NCBI GenBank assembly: GCA_964006375.1 | Contig: OZ023269.1 | Location: 1,922,001 to 1,986,000 of the forward strand | DNA from: Tillus elongatus | Lineage: Eukaryota; Arthropoda; Insecta; Coleoptera; Cleridae | DNA: 64,000 bases | Reading direction: 5' to 3' | Shown: positions 36,264-47,129 of the stretch, in pieces | Layout of the letters: every line of letters begins with the position of its first letter | How positions within the stretch are numbered: position 1 is the stretch's first letter | The notes under the pieces: generated by a model | Databases searched by the model: none | Seen by the model: only the letters and a program-made list of their open reading frames with translations | What the model was told of the DNA's origin: nothing | Made by a program: the position numbers and the translations under genes

Positions 36264-38533
36264 CAGACATAGGGAAACTTTTTCCTTCGCGTGCCAATAT
36301 TTACTAACGAAATATATGATGGGCCAAGTTGTTGAATTTTTGGCTATATTATATTATATACTGAAATAGAAATATTGATATGTATTTTCTGAACCACTAA
36401 TTCATTGTGCAATATTACAAAATAACTTATCTAATTGCAATTAAACTTTTAAGTTTGCTGTGAAGTAGAAGGTTGAGGAGCTGTAGTCTTTATGGCATGT
36501 GGAACTGTTTTTGTTTCTGCATGATTTCATCATAAGCCGGCTCCATTTGTGATGCTGAAATTTTTAATAGTGAAAAAAGGTGGTCATCCGAAAGCCTATT
36601 ACGAAGACAATTTTTTCTTAGTTTCATTGTTGAAAACGTTTGTTCGCACAAATAGCTTGTACCAAACATAGCCATTATTTTTTGGGCGTGGGCAACTATA
36701 TTTGGGTCCCAGATAAGGACTTATAAAATTCCAATTTGCTGGTGTTCAGAAATAGTTGCTTCAAATGAGTATTGCATTGCATCTCAATTAGTTCAAGTTG
36801 GATGTTAACGGGTGCTTCATCGACGTTGACATTAAAAGGCATGGAAAAAATATTTAGTGACGACTCAATTCCCTTAAAATCTTAAAATCTCTTGTCCAAT
36901 TCCTCGTGCAGTTTCTTCAGTTGTTGAGCGAACCTATTTCAGTTGTCTTCTGAGACAGGCGATATACTGCTCAGTGTGGGAAAATGTGTAAGTTCATTTT
37001 TCTCTATATAATTGCAAAATAATTTAAGCTGCAATTTGAAGGCTCATCTAAGAATTGATTCTTGCCCTGAAGCTTCGTATTTAATGTATTTAGGTGTGAC
37101 AGCAAATCGGTGAAAAATGCGATATCAGGGAGCCAATTTTTGTCAGACAGGATCTTAAAGTCGTCCCATTTTCCTTGCACCGTTAGAAAGTCTTGAATCT
37201 CCTTTCTTAAGTTCCACACTCTCTCAAATGCATTACCACAGCTTAACCATCTCACTTTAGTATGGTAGAGGAGATCAGAGAACTCGCTTTCGGTGGATTT
37301 TAGAAATTCTTGGAATTCTCGATGCATCAAACCCCGTGAACGTATTGTGTTGATAAGTTTAACAACCACACTCAAAATGGGTTTTATGTCAATAGCTGCT
37401 TTACACAACACATCCTGGTGTATTAAACAGTGCAAAAATAACACATTATTATTGGGGTTTTCTTTGCAAAATATACCCATAAACCCCAAATTGCTGCCCA
37501 CATTATTGGGTGCTCCATCCGTGGTTATATTACATAATTTGTCCATAGGCAAGTTGAACTTTGAAATACCCTCAAAACAAGAATCGTAAATAATTTTTCC
37601 AGTGATTTTTTCCTTTTAAGGATAGTAAGCTAGCTGATTCTTCGGTTATGTTGAACTCTGAATCAATTCCTCTAACAAAAATCAGCAATTGGGCAGTATC
37701 GCTCACGTCTGTGCTCTCATCCATGGTCAGAGAAAAGTATTCAAATTCATTACAATTCTTTTCCAGCTGTGACGATAATTGTTCAGCGATGGCGTCAATT
37801 CGATCAGTTATTGTTGTCCGTGATAAAGCTAAAGATTGAAACTGTTTACTTTTTTTGGACAAATGATGTTGCTTACAGCCACCATACAATCTTTTACAAA
37901 TTCACCATCCGATAATGTTTTGTTAGTTTTAGCAATTTTGTGAGCTACAACATAACTTGCCAGTGTTGCAACCTTTTGAGTATCAGTTTGCTTCGTGAAC
38001 ATGTTCTGCTGTCCACGTAACGTCTCTTTTTGCGTTTCAACAAAAGACTTTCTTTTTGCCTCTGTCATAGATGAATATTTCTCATTTGAATGTTTTTTTG
38101 AGAAGTGTCTAGATAAATTAAAATCTTTAAACACTGCAACTGTTTCATTACAAATGAGGCTAACTGGTTTGTCTTTATATTCTGTGAAAAAATATTTCCA
38201 TTACCACTCTTTTTTAAAAACTCGACACTCAGAATCGACTTTGCGTTTTTTGGTCGTCATTTTGCTGCTGTAACAAAACAACAGAGCCAGCATCAATACA
38301 TCACCCAAACAGACATATCTTACAATCAAATCATTTTAATAAACAAAAAGTGATGCCCGCCTGTGCAAGCTGCAGCAATCGGATCGGAGTTTGGTTGTTA
38401 CTCATACCCACTGCCAATGAGAAAGAAAGAAAGAAAAACTTCACTTGATTTTTGTTTAATGGTTGCGGGCCGGATTCCAACGCTTCTCGGGCCGGATTCC
38501 AACGCTTCTCGGGCCGTAGTTTCCCCATCCCTG
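36264..38533 (-). mobile_element. hAT transposon, full length with 8-bp TSD
   Basis: Left end CAGACATAGGGAAACT and right end, inverted, CAGGGATGGGGAAACT form the terminal repeats. The flanks are TTCTAGAA on both sides (36256-36263 and 38534-38541), the 8-bp duplication typical of hAT. A 22-bp sub-terminal direct repeat (GGGCCGGATTCCAACGCTTC plus TC) occurs twice at 38467-38510, with a partial third copy. It encloses a transposase pseudogene. Confidence 0.92.
36490..38260 (-). pseudogene. hAT transposase (BED finger, ZBED5/GTF2IRD2-like type), decayed
   Basis: ATG at 38260 (MTTKKRKVDSECRVFKKEW), then an in-frame TAA. BED zinc finger: KPVSLICNETVAVFK...HFSKKH, where the first zinc cysteine is S. 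Next, a frameshift at an A run near 37855; ALSRTTITDRIDAIAEQLSS; FEYFSLTMDESTDVSDTAQL (RNase H-fold, catalytic D in MDES region); a frameshift; DKLCNITTDGAPNNVGSNLG; FLHCLIHQDVLCK; HTKVRWLSCGNAF; and the C-terminal dimerisation part MAMFGTSYLCEQTFSTMKLR with NRLSDDHL before the stop at 36490. Known relatives in animals are hAT transposases and domesticated ZBED proteins. Several breaks show this one is dead. Confidence 0.9.
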
Positions 38534-38684
38534 TTCTAGAAGGATAGTCATACAAGTCTACAATTTTTATTAGCGCACCGGAACTCTAAAAGTATCACCC
38601 AAGCAGGAAAATTTCGTAAACATAGTGGTTATTATAGAAAAAATGGCTTATGACTACATTAAGTGAGAATTGGAATCTGTCATG

Positions 38685-39330
38685 AGCACTGATAAGTACA
38701 CTTCGAGAACCCAAATCACCACAACACATTAGAAAACCTGACGATCGTTTCACTAACCAAGTTAGCGTCACCAGAGGATGAATAATTCTAAATATCTTAC
38801 ATCTACAACTCTGCGTATATTCTTGTGCGGGTAGTCGGTCCACAACGATAGAGGGTGGTCCAACAACACAGAAGTTAACATGTTTCGTTTGGCGCAAATA
38901 CCTAAATTATTTTATTTTCTATCGGACGTGCTTCCGCCGGTCTTTCTTGTGAAGTGATCTATCAACCGACTTACCAAAAGCGGCGGTGCGAAGTTTATAC
39001 ACTTTTTATAATTACTAGCGCTTAGCTGTCGCAGTTGTCTCACATTTTTAATCAATTCTAGATTATTCTTATCTACGTGGTGATTATTATCCCAAATATG
39101 TCGTGAAACGGAAAATCTTCTATAGTACCGTATCTCAATTGTGCTAAATGTTCATTGTATCTAATTTCAATAAATCCTTTTGTTTGTCCGACGTATTTGA
39201 GATCACAATCTTATTTAATAAATTCCCGACATTTTAGCGGTACAACCCTTGTCTTTTGGGTTAGATAGCAAGTTTTTTAAAGTATGTTTTTCAAGAATGT
39301 TAGCTGCAAATTGGCTTTTTTAAAAAACCA
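38685..39330 (-). pseudogene. Penelope-like element 2, GIY-YIG end and terminal repeat
   Basis: Minus strand at 39260-38900: DLKYVGQTKGFIEIRYNEHL, AQLRYGTIED, then [14 protein letters not shown] and KCINFAPPPL. The nuclease tyrosine is intact here, unlike in PLE 1. The terminal repeat follows (38880-38685) with a hammerhead-like motif. RT is absent. No (TA)n interrupts the C-terminus. Confidence 0.8.
38737..38778 (-). ncRNA. Hammerhead-like ribozyme motif (PLE end)
   Basis: Minus strand: CCU, CUGGUGA, CG, stem CUAAC-UUG-GUUAG, U, GAAA, ACGAUCGU, C, AGG. Core A6 is G here. Stem I CCU/AGG is paired; stem II has mismatched bases at its foot. Confidence 0.45.
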
Positions 39331-39357
39331 CAAATCACGAGTGGTCTAGGTAGCAGG

Positions 39358-39440
39358 CAAAATTTTCAAGATAGTGAGGTGAAGCTGTTTTCTGGCGTCG
39401 GTGATTCGCCATAGTCGCGGAAATAGACAGACATTAAAGT
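39358..39440 (+). mobile_element. tRNA-derived SINE (family S) copy 2, 3' end only
   Basis: AGATAGTGAGGTGAAGCTG, TGGCGTCGGTGATTCGCCAT and CGCGGAAATAGACAGAC, the 3' domain of family S. Confidence 0.75.
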
Positions 39441-39541
39441 ACGAAAAAAAGTTAACATAGTCATATTATGGGGAGTCTGATATTACCAGACAATTGATAT
39501 TTTTTGTCTAAGCACTTATTCTTTTCTGATAAAGTAAATAA

Positions 39542-39800
<259 letters not shown>

Positions 39801-39912
39801 AAAAAATGTTTCTACAAAAATTTAAAAAAAATGCTCTAAATTGTTTTCTAAAATCCGAAAATTAAAACTTATTTTTCATGAAGATTCGGAAAAAATATTA
39901 TTTTTGAAAAAA

Positions 39913-40310
39913 TTGACTGAAAAAAATTTACGTACGTAAATATTGGCAGGAAAATCCTCTAAAACAATTATTTTGCACAAAAAATGAACAAAACGTCATT
40001 TTTCAAGAATTTCGCGAGAAAATGCTCCATAAAATATTCGGTAATTCACACAAAAATTAGAAACTTCATTCGGGGAATTTATGGACAATTATTTGTAAGA
40101 AAATTTTTTTTTAATTGACAAAAAGATTTTACGTAAAAAATTCGATAAAATCTAAAACAATTTTGTTGCACGAAAAATTATTAAAACGCAATTTTTCAAG
40201 AATGTCACAAAAAAAGCTCCATAATATGTTCGGTAAATATTTTTTCACACAAAAATTAGAAACTAATTTTTTTTTCAAGAAAAATTACGAACAATATTTT
40301 CTCTCAGGGA
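39913..40310. repeat. Degenerate tandem duplication, about 195-bp units
   Basis: Unit 1 (39913-40095) and unit 2 (40111-40310) share ATTGAC, TTTACGTA, TCTAAAACAATT-TGTTGCAC or its variant, ATTTTTCAAGAAT, GCTCCATAA and CACACAAAAATTAGAAACT in order. Non-coding; resembles worn X interior but I cannot place it. Confidence 0.6.
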
Positions 40311-40756
40311 ATATACATTTGTATATCACACCGATAACTCAAAAAATAAATGGCCGATTTTAATCAAATTTGGTGAGTAAATTCCTTTGCCAAGTGGCTT
40401 CGATAAGTTCGTAGACAGGAACATCGGACCAGTTTTTCCGGAAAAACTTTAGGTTTTCTTCTGGAAAAAAATTATCTGGAAATAACAAAGCTATGCTAAC
40501 CAGATTTAGCAGGCTGGTTTACGTTCTCAAAACCAAACTCTGCACCAAAATTTAGGTCTCTATATTGAAAGAAAAAAAAACTATAGGCAGTTAATGAAAC
40601 GACATTTTAGTCCCACTAAAAGTCAGAGAAGACGCAACACCAAAATATTGTATGTGTTAAACAAAATCATGGCGCAAAAAGTTCTTCTTCGCATATCTAC
40701 CATTAAAAATATTTTTATTAAAATCCACTACCATAACGCACTTGCTGCGTACAGGC
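40310..40756 (-). repeat. Family X repeat, interior to end A
   Basis: ATCACACCGATAACTCAAAA, GGCCGATTTTAATCAAATTT, the distal AAAAGTCAGAGAAGACGCAA part shared with 25470, and end A (CCATAACGCACTTGCTGCGT). It is followed after a few bases by end B of the next X copy, a head-to-tail junction. Confidence 0.8.
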
Positions 40757-40759
40757 TTT

Positions 40760-40883
40760 TATTAGTGAATTTTCGTAGAAAACACTAATGGGGAGATTCC
40801 GACTTTTGAATTTTGAAAAAAAAAATTGCAAATGAGCGCGAACCAGGATCCCTAGAGCCCATATCCGAGGTTAGTTTCACTTT

Positions 40884-40970
<87 letters not shown>

Positions 40971-41216
40971 ATCGATAACTCAAAAAATAATGAACCTATT
41001 TTGATAAAATTTGGCATGTACCATCCTTTTGTAAATGGCTTGGATAAGTTCGTTAGTCAGAAAAATCGGACGAGGTTTTCCGGGAAAATTTTGAGTTTTC
41101 ATTCGAAAAATTTTTTTATCTCAAAAAATAAAAAAGCTATGATAACCAAATTTGGTAGGTAGGTTTAAGTAAACTATACACCAAATTTTAGATTTATATG
41201 TTACAAAAAAAAGTTA
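40760..41216 (-). repeat. Family X repeat, end B to interior
   Basis: End B (TTAGTGAATTTTCGTAGAAA), TTTTGAATTTTGAAAAAAAA, (TA)n 40885-40967, ATCGATAACTCAAAAAATAA, and interior up to TTTAGATTTATATGTTACAA. End A is replaced by an inverted copy of the last 100 bp. Confidence 0.8.
40885..40967. repeat. (TA)n array in family X
   Basis: About 41 TA units. Confidence 0.95.
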
Positions 41217-41318
41217 TAACTTTTTTTTGTAACATATAAATCTAAATTTTGGTGTATAGTTTACTTAAACCTACCTACCAACTTTGGTTATCATAGCTTT
41301 TTTATTTTTTGAGATAAA

Positions 41319-41319
<1 letters not shown>
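41115..41319. repeat. Near-perfect palindrome, about 100-bp arms, no spacer
   Basis: The arms 41115-41216 and 41217-41319 are inverted copies with one or two differences (for example AATTTGG against AACTTTGG read inverted); the centre is GTTATAAC. Both arms are X interior. (TA)n flanks the right arm. Confidence 0.9.

Positions 41320-41321
<2 letters not shown>

Positions 41322-41396
<75 letters not shown>
41322..41396. repeat. (TA)n array
   Basis: About 37 TA units, right of the palindrome. Confidence 0.95.
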
Positions 41397-41398
<2 letters not shown>

Positions 41399-42045
41399 TT
41401 ATGGACTGTACACCCACACTCTTAAAAAAGCAAGTAGCCAAAGGGCAAATAACTATAAAAAACGTGATGTGTTTTGATGGCAGACCTCTTCGCGTTAGGA
41501 AGTTCTTGCTAGAGAATATTTTAAATGTTACTAATCCTGATATACAGGGTGTTAGATTACATTTGAACTTGATATAATTCTGTAGGTGGAATCGATGTGT
41601 AAGTAAAATGAACGTCAAGAATCGACGTTGAGGCGTCAACTACATCCCACACAGCTGAGAGTGTTTTAGTGTAGGCTGATTAGTCTTCCAGGCAGGGAGC
41701 ATCGCTGCAGTAGACAGGTCCGGCCTTAGATACTGCTCATCAAGTGGTATCAGTCTTATGTACTAACTAAGCACACATAATCCTAGTCTGGAACTATATA
41801 ATCTGATAAGTTCCCTATCATTCTCTTCAATCTATGAGTAGTTAAGTAGTGATTTAGACTCGCTGGGGGTTTCCCCTAATACTAAACAACGTACGACGAA
41901 AAGCTTGACATCTAGACGGTTATTCGACAATCCCAAATCAATAGACATTTATTTATTAGAACGATTGAGGGATCTTAATGGCAATTAGTTGATACATTTC
42001 TGGGACATTCTTCAATAGGATACAAAAATTAAATTATTAAAATCT
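41397..42045. other. Non-coding DNA, unassigned
   Basis: A frame at 41401-41577 reads KKQVAKGQITIKNVMCFDGR but matches nothing I know. TATACAGGGTGTTAGATTAC at 41545 looks like a MITE terminus. Confidence 0.4.
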
Positions 42046-42560
42046 CAGGACGCAGCAAGTGCGTTATAATAGTGAATTTTCATAAGAATTTTACACTGTA
42101 ATTACGGATATTACTAAAAGTAATACTTCTAATTTAAACAGACGTCGAAGATCGGATTTAGAGGTCCTAATACAAGCTAATTTGAAGAATTTCTCTCTTT
42201 CTGTTATCAGAAAAAATATTCGAATCTTGTGTTCTAGCTCCTTTTGAGAAAAAAAATTTGATGCCCAAAACTCAATTTTCTATGTCGCTAAAAAATTCAA
42301 ATTTGATAAATCTAGGTATTGCAAGTTTCTTTAAAATTTAATTGTATGACACATTTCATTTAAATCACAAAAGCTTTCCAGAAGAAAATTTAATTCATGT
42401 TTAGAAAAGGAATGTACCTGTAAACGTGTCAGGTATTTTTCCTTGTTAACCGCCAGGATGATTTCGTATTCGCCAACCTAAGCAAACCGGTTTTTCCAAC
42501 AATAAAAAAGTTTAAAAAAAATTGTATTAGTGAACTTTCTTAATAAAAATTTACGAATAT
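42046..42560 (+). repeat. Family X repeat, diverged
   Basis: End A (GGACGCAGCAAGTGCGTTAT) at 42050, variant interior (AAAACTCAATTTTCTATG), and a worn end B (TTAGTGAACTTTCTTAATAA) at 42524. No (TA)n. Confidence 0.65.
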
Positions 42561-42819
42561 TATTAATAAAAAATGTTTGCTGAAATGGTTACTCTATCTA
42601 ATTTGTGTGATTTTCTCTGAGCCTCATTTACGGTGAACTAAACCCTGATTTCTTTTGCGATTCATTTCAATAGTTTTTGAACAGAGCAAATGAAAACAAA
42701 CAAAATGTTCCTACTCCTGAATTCACAAGAGTCAACCAGTCAGTTCATTATTCAAATAACTTACCTACGTGTAAAATTAATCGACGAATATTAGCGTTCA
42801 TATTCTTATTCTTTGATTT

Positions 42820-43000
42820 CCAATTTAAGAAGCATATTATACAATCATTTACTATTTAACCTCAAAACAGAACTGGAAAATCATAATAAATAAACAAAAC
42901 ACTTTATTGTTATTTAGTTTCCAATTTTAAGAGCATAATACAATCATTTACTTAACCTCAAAACACAACTGTCAAACCACAATAAATAAACAAAAGACAC
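42820..43000. repeat. Tandem duplication, about 85-100-bp units
   Basis: TTTCCAATTT, ACAATCATTTACT, AACCTCAAAACA and ATAATAAATAAACAAAA occur twice in order (42818-42902 and 42918-43000). Confidence 0.75.
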
Positions 43001-43326
43001 TATCCCATCTGGTTTTTACTTCAAGTAGCCGATAGAAAACTTCCTTAAAGACAAAAAAGTTAGAGGTAAAATAATTATTAATTAATTAACCCTGATCCAA
43101 GAAGTTAAAACGTCAAAATTGATAATTATGGTAGGTATACGAATATGAGTGAAAAATACAACAAGAAATGACTAACAAGCTCCTAGATATGTGTTACGTC
43201 GCTATTTTCCCTTATTTCGTTAAAATATGAGCAGAAAATCCATTGTAAATCAAAATTGTTTTGTGTAAATAGTAACGTTGGACGATTAACATGTATTACG
43301 GGATATACCTGCTAGTACATATATGT

Positions 43327-43505
43327 CGAGCGTAGCCAAGTTGGCTAAGCTGTGTACATCGGATAATCGACTCCTACATGACGAGTTCTAATCCTAGTTA
43401 GTGACTTTACTTATCAATTTTTTTAAAATATCATTTCACTTTACCGCTGTCTAATCAGATTGTTGTTATTCCGATGAATTTGTTAGCGAGTTTTTGTATA
43501 AAAAT
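43327..43505 (+). mobile_element. tRNA-derived SINE (family T) copy 2
   Basis: Head with A-box-like TAGCCAAGTTGGCTAAG and B-box-like GAGTTCTAATCCTAG, then a tail (CTAATCAGATTGTTGTTATT, GTTAGCGAGTTTTTG) shared with 26163. A short piece of the head (CTCCTACATGACGAG) recurs at 46302. Confidence 0.65.
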
Positions 43506-43573
43506 AATCTTATAAAGAGGGCATGACAGTTTTAAGACGTAATTCAGTTTGAATAGCATATCTGGTCAGTTTC

Positions 43574-43576
<3 letters not shown>

Positions 43577-43646
<70 letters not shown>
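43577..43646. repeat. (TA)n array in compound repeat
   Basis: About 35 TA units. Confidence 0.95.
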
Positions 43647-43649
<3 letters not shown>

Positions 43650-44177
43650 GGTCAACCATTTACCAAAATTTAGGCCTGTAAGTTTAAAGACAAAAAATTT
43701 AGAGGTACTTTAAGAAAAAAAAAATTGGGGTTTTTCTCAAAACGTAAAAAGCCGCGATTTGAAACTTCAAAATTGGTAACTTCTAAGCAAATAACCTGAA
43801 AGAAATACGGATTACGTAAAGAGTGTTCTGCAAACACTTAAGTTTCAGCTTCAACCATCATTGCCTTTCATTTTAATAAAATATTTCCAGAAGATTCATT
43901 CAAACAGATACTTTCTCTGATGCTTTGGCAGTAGATTTAGTTAACTTTATGGTTTAACGGGCTCTAATTTTTAGGTAATTGTCGTAGAAAAATTCGTTTA
44001 TGAGGAGACCGCGGCTTTTGAATTCTAAAAAAATTTCTTTAAATGACCGCAAACTAGGCCCCCTAGAATCCATACCCGGGTTTACTTTCTATTTACATAT
44101 ATACAGGATTTTTTTGAACATTCCTTATTGCATTTTTGCATTTTTCATTGAAAAATTATGCATGTTTGTAAAAAAAA

Positions 44178-44487
44178 CATCGAGACGCAGTAGGTGCGTT
44201 TTGGTAGCGAATTTTCATTAAATGCTTCGAAATTCAATAACTCTATTTGCTATTAACCTAAGGTTCGTCGGCTAGGAAACGAGTTTTCTCGGAAACATTT
44301 TAAGTTTATTTTCGGGAAATTCTTGTACATTTCAAACATGTTATCTTGATAAAATATAGTACATTGTTTCTACTATATAGGTTATACCGGTGACCAAATT
44401 GATGCCTGCTTGCATTAAAGAGACATACTTGCTATTAAAAACATTTTAATGAAAATTCACTTACATAATGCACTTGCTGCTTCCAAA
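44178..44487 (+). mobile_element. MITE Y copy 3
   Basis: End A at both sides (GACGCAGTAGGTGCG; ATAATGCACTTGCTGC), interior GTTATACCGGTGACCAAATT in common with the other copies. Confidence 0.75.
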
Positions 44488-45199
44488 TTTGTTTATTAAT
44501 TGATAACATCAAATTAACGAGATTTACCGTGAACTGCAATTAAGCAAATAGTAAGTAACATTTGTAGCTAAGTGCAAATTAAATGTGCCTCTGTCTTTTG
44601 AAATGTTAAATTTGAAAAAACAGTGTGTGCACCTTTTTGGGAATCAAATCTAATGTTTTCCGAAGAAGCATATATTAAAAAAAAAGTTTTGTAATGGTTT
44701 TTCAATCAATACATAATATTGGGAAATGAAATTAAGGTGTATAAGTATCGGTGTCAAATACTGTAGAACATAGAATTGTTTCATTTGTTACTGTTTGTGA
44801 ATAGAAAATAAAACTAATCTTTTTCTCTTAAATATTATTTTACGTAACCACTATAACCTATGTTATCAAAACCTCGACTGTGATGACTCACTAAACGTCT
44901 TCACTTAGAGTGAAAATATCGCATTTTTAACGATGTGAATCCCCGACAATGGCCTATAGTTCTCGGCGGCCGGTAGTAAACTCGCTTTAGAGAAATATGA
45001 TAAATTACAAGAAAACCTCGTAAATAACTGTAAATAACGCAAATTTTTGACCACAAAAATCGGTAATTTATCTTGTATATTACCGGAACGCGGTAATTTA
45101 TTTCCAGTAATAATTTACGGTAAATTTACACGTTAATTTCTCGGTAATATACCAGCTTACACCTCTGATTGTATATGTAGTAGTAAAAGGTTTCAGATC
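44488..45199. other. Non-coding DNA, nothing recognised
   Basis: Contains short internal echoes of GGTAATTTA near 45061-45150, possibly a decayed tandem repeat. Confidence 0.4.
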
Positions 45200-45500
45200 T
45201 TTCATAAGCGAGTCAAAAAATCCCTGAAGCAGCTGGCCCCGAAGATAAAGGTAACTTTGATGTGGGTACCATGGGATCAAGGCGTTGAAGGAAATGAGGA
45301 ATCAAATAGCCTTGCAAAAAGGGCAGCAAGAACACCATTCAATGGTCCAGAGCCCAATTGTGGACTAACAAGAATCCATGTAAGAAAATATCCTGATAGT
45401 TGGGAAAATAACCAATTGCTGCCATACTGGAGCAAAAAGATAGTAGGCTATATAAAAAGCCTGACCATTTTGGGCAACTATTAGAACATAGAGTCACGCA
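45200..45500 (+). pseudogene. Family R-like LINE, RNase H C-terminal fragment
   Basis: Plus strand: KVTLMWVPWDQGVEGNEESN, SLAKRAARTPFNGPEPNCGL. This is the last RNase H block (GNEE-SLAKR) with GPEP downstream as in the copies at 8756 and 32170, but much diverged, so a related family. The usual catalytic D is N. Sequence to about 45760 may be its 3' region. Confidence 0.7.
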
Positions 45501-46384
45501 CAAAAGACAAGCTATACGACTCATCAAACAATCTACAATTGGACTGGCAATAAAAATAATTGTACAAATTGTCATTGTAGGAACGATAAACACGACCTAC
45601 AGACTCTGTAGAGTTGTATAATGAAAGTTTAAACCACAGGGCATCGCGAGAAATGGCCTTCAAAGAATCCTGTCTTTGAACTGAAGCATCACTCGGGGAA
45701 TATGTATGTGTATGTGTGTTAGGCGAATGGATTGGGAAGGCAAGTTCCATTAGCCACGGAACTTTTTAAATTTTGTTGGCTAAAAATAGGGAAGGTCTTT
45801 TGGAATTACAAAAATTACAACCTACGGGAAAGTGGTAATGGATGACAATGTCTGTGTACATTCTATATCCGAAAACATACGCATTTATATTCACTGTATG
45901 CCTCCTAGTCTCGAACATTTCTCTACTTATTACCTTCTTGAATAAATGTTGGTATTTCTGATGTAACCCTGTTCAGCGGGTGCCTTTAAATAGTTTTTCA
46001 TGTACAGAAATTTCAATTCTAATATATTATTTAACATTAATTACAATAATAACGTAAACATATTAATTCTATGGAAGATACCGGTAACATAATAACTTTA
46101 TAAGTAATACAGCAAACTTTATGCGATGAAGAAATTTCGTTCGCAGATGTTTCTACTGTGGCTAATTGCAAACAAAAACTTGTATAATTCTAACCGAAGG
46201 TCTTAATTATATAGTATATGGTGAAATAAAAATTTAAACAGCTACCGGATGATTAAATTATTTGAATTTTATCAAGATAATAATATGTTGTTATTGATAG
46301 GCTCCTACATGACGAGAAACACCTAAGTACACAAGCCAACCATTTTACTCGTTTTTATTTCTTCGTTTTGTTTCTTTACTTATT
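45501..46384. other. Non-coding DNA, possibly LINE 3' region then unassigned
   Basis: No conserved block after 45500. A short SINE T head piece occurs at 46302. Confidence 0.4.
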
Positions 46385-46510
46385 AACAATTTCTACATAA
46401 TACAATGAAAAGGGTTTTTACTATTAGAGAGGTATTGATGGTGAGACTTTACAAAATTCTTTTTAAATGAGCGCCAATTATGGCCCCTAGAACCACAAAC
46501 CAAGGCCAGT

Positions 46511-46581
<71 letters not shown>
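46385..46581 (-). repeat. Family X variant, end B part with (TA)n
   Basis: GAGAGGTATTGATGGTGAGA, TTTTTAAATGAGCGCCAATT and CCCCTAGAACC, then (TA)n 46515-46581. The same variant, inverted, is at 48252. Confidence 0.7.
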
Positions 46582-46584
<3 letters not shown>

Positions 46585-47129
46585 GCTGGCCCACCACATA
46601 CGCCATGGGCTCTCGCATCTATATTTTTCCTTATTTCGAATTTATTTCAAACGTAGATTGTGTAGGTTGAAAAGGACTGCAACTTAAAATTATTTTCAAA
46701 TATACAGGCTGATACAAAAAGGTGTGACACTTTAAAGTTATGTTTTTTCTTATGGAACACCCGGTATTTGACAACGTTTTGGAATTCTAAGTGAAAAATA
46801 AGGTTCATTTACTTTGAGGATCCCTATACCTAGCTATTACGGTTTCCCAGATATCTTGATCTTGATCATCAACTACTGTAGTCAATATTTAGCAATACTC
46901 TACAGAGCGTTCAAAAAATCAAGTTTTATTATCGGCACAGTCAAAGCAGATTATTTAATTTATTTCAAATGGAACACCCTATATTTTTTTGCTGTCTCTT
47001 ATAGAGAAAATAATTCCCTTTCATATGAGACTAAGGTTCTCTATACTTAAGTGCAGCGGTTTTGGCGCTATTCATACTTTCATTATTGTTTTTGCATAAA
47101 TAATAATTTTTCATTTTTAACTACAAATG
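46582..47129. other. Non-coding DNA, possible transposon terminus
   Basis: TATACAGGCTG occurs at 46580 and 46704. The stretch may be the 3' untranslated and terminal part of the DD41D element whose transposase lies to the right, but I see no clean TIR pair. Confidence 0.4.

Larger units (their letters stand above)
43577..44487 (+). repeat. Compound repeat X-Z-B-(P)-Y (plus)
   Basis: (TA)n 43577-43646, X interior (TACCAAAATTTAGGCCTG), Z (TTTTTCTCAAAACGTAAA, GTTCTGCAAACACTTAAGTT), end B region (TAATTGTCGTAGAAAAATTC at 43975), a P remnant reduced to TATACAGGA at 44101, then MITE Y at 44178-44487. Confidence 0.75.

Noticed and set aside
36490..38260. A domesticated ZBED-type host gene
   Set aside because: Target duplication and terminal repeats show a transposon, and stops, frameshifts and a lost zinc ligand show it is not maintained.
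43327..43400. A functional tRNA gene
   Set aside because: Box-like sequences are present, but the cloverleaf arms do not pair convincingly by eye, and the sequence continues into a body shared with another repeat copy, so it is a SINE head.
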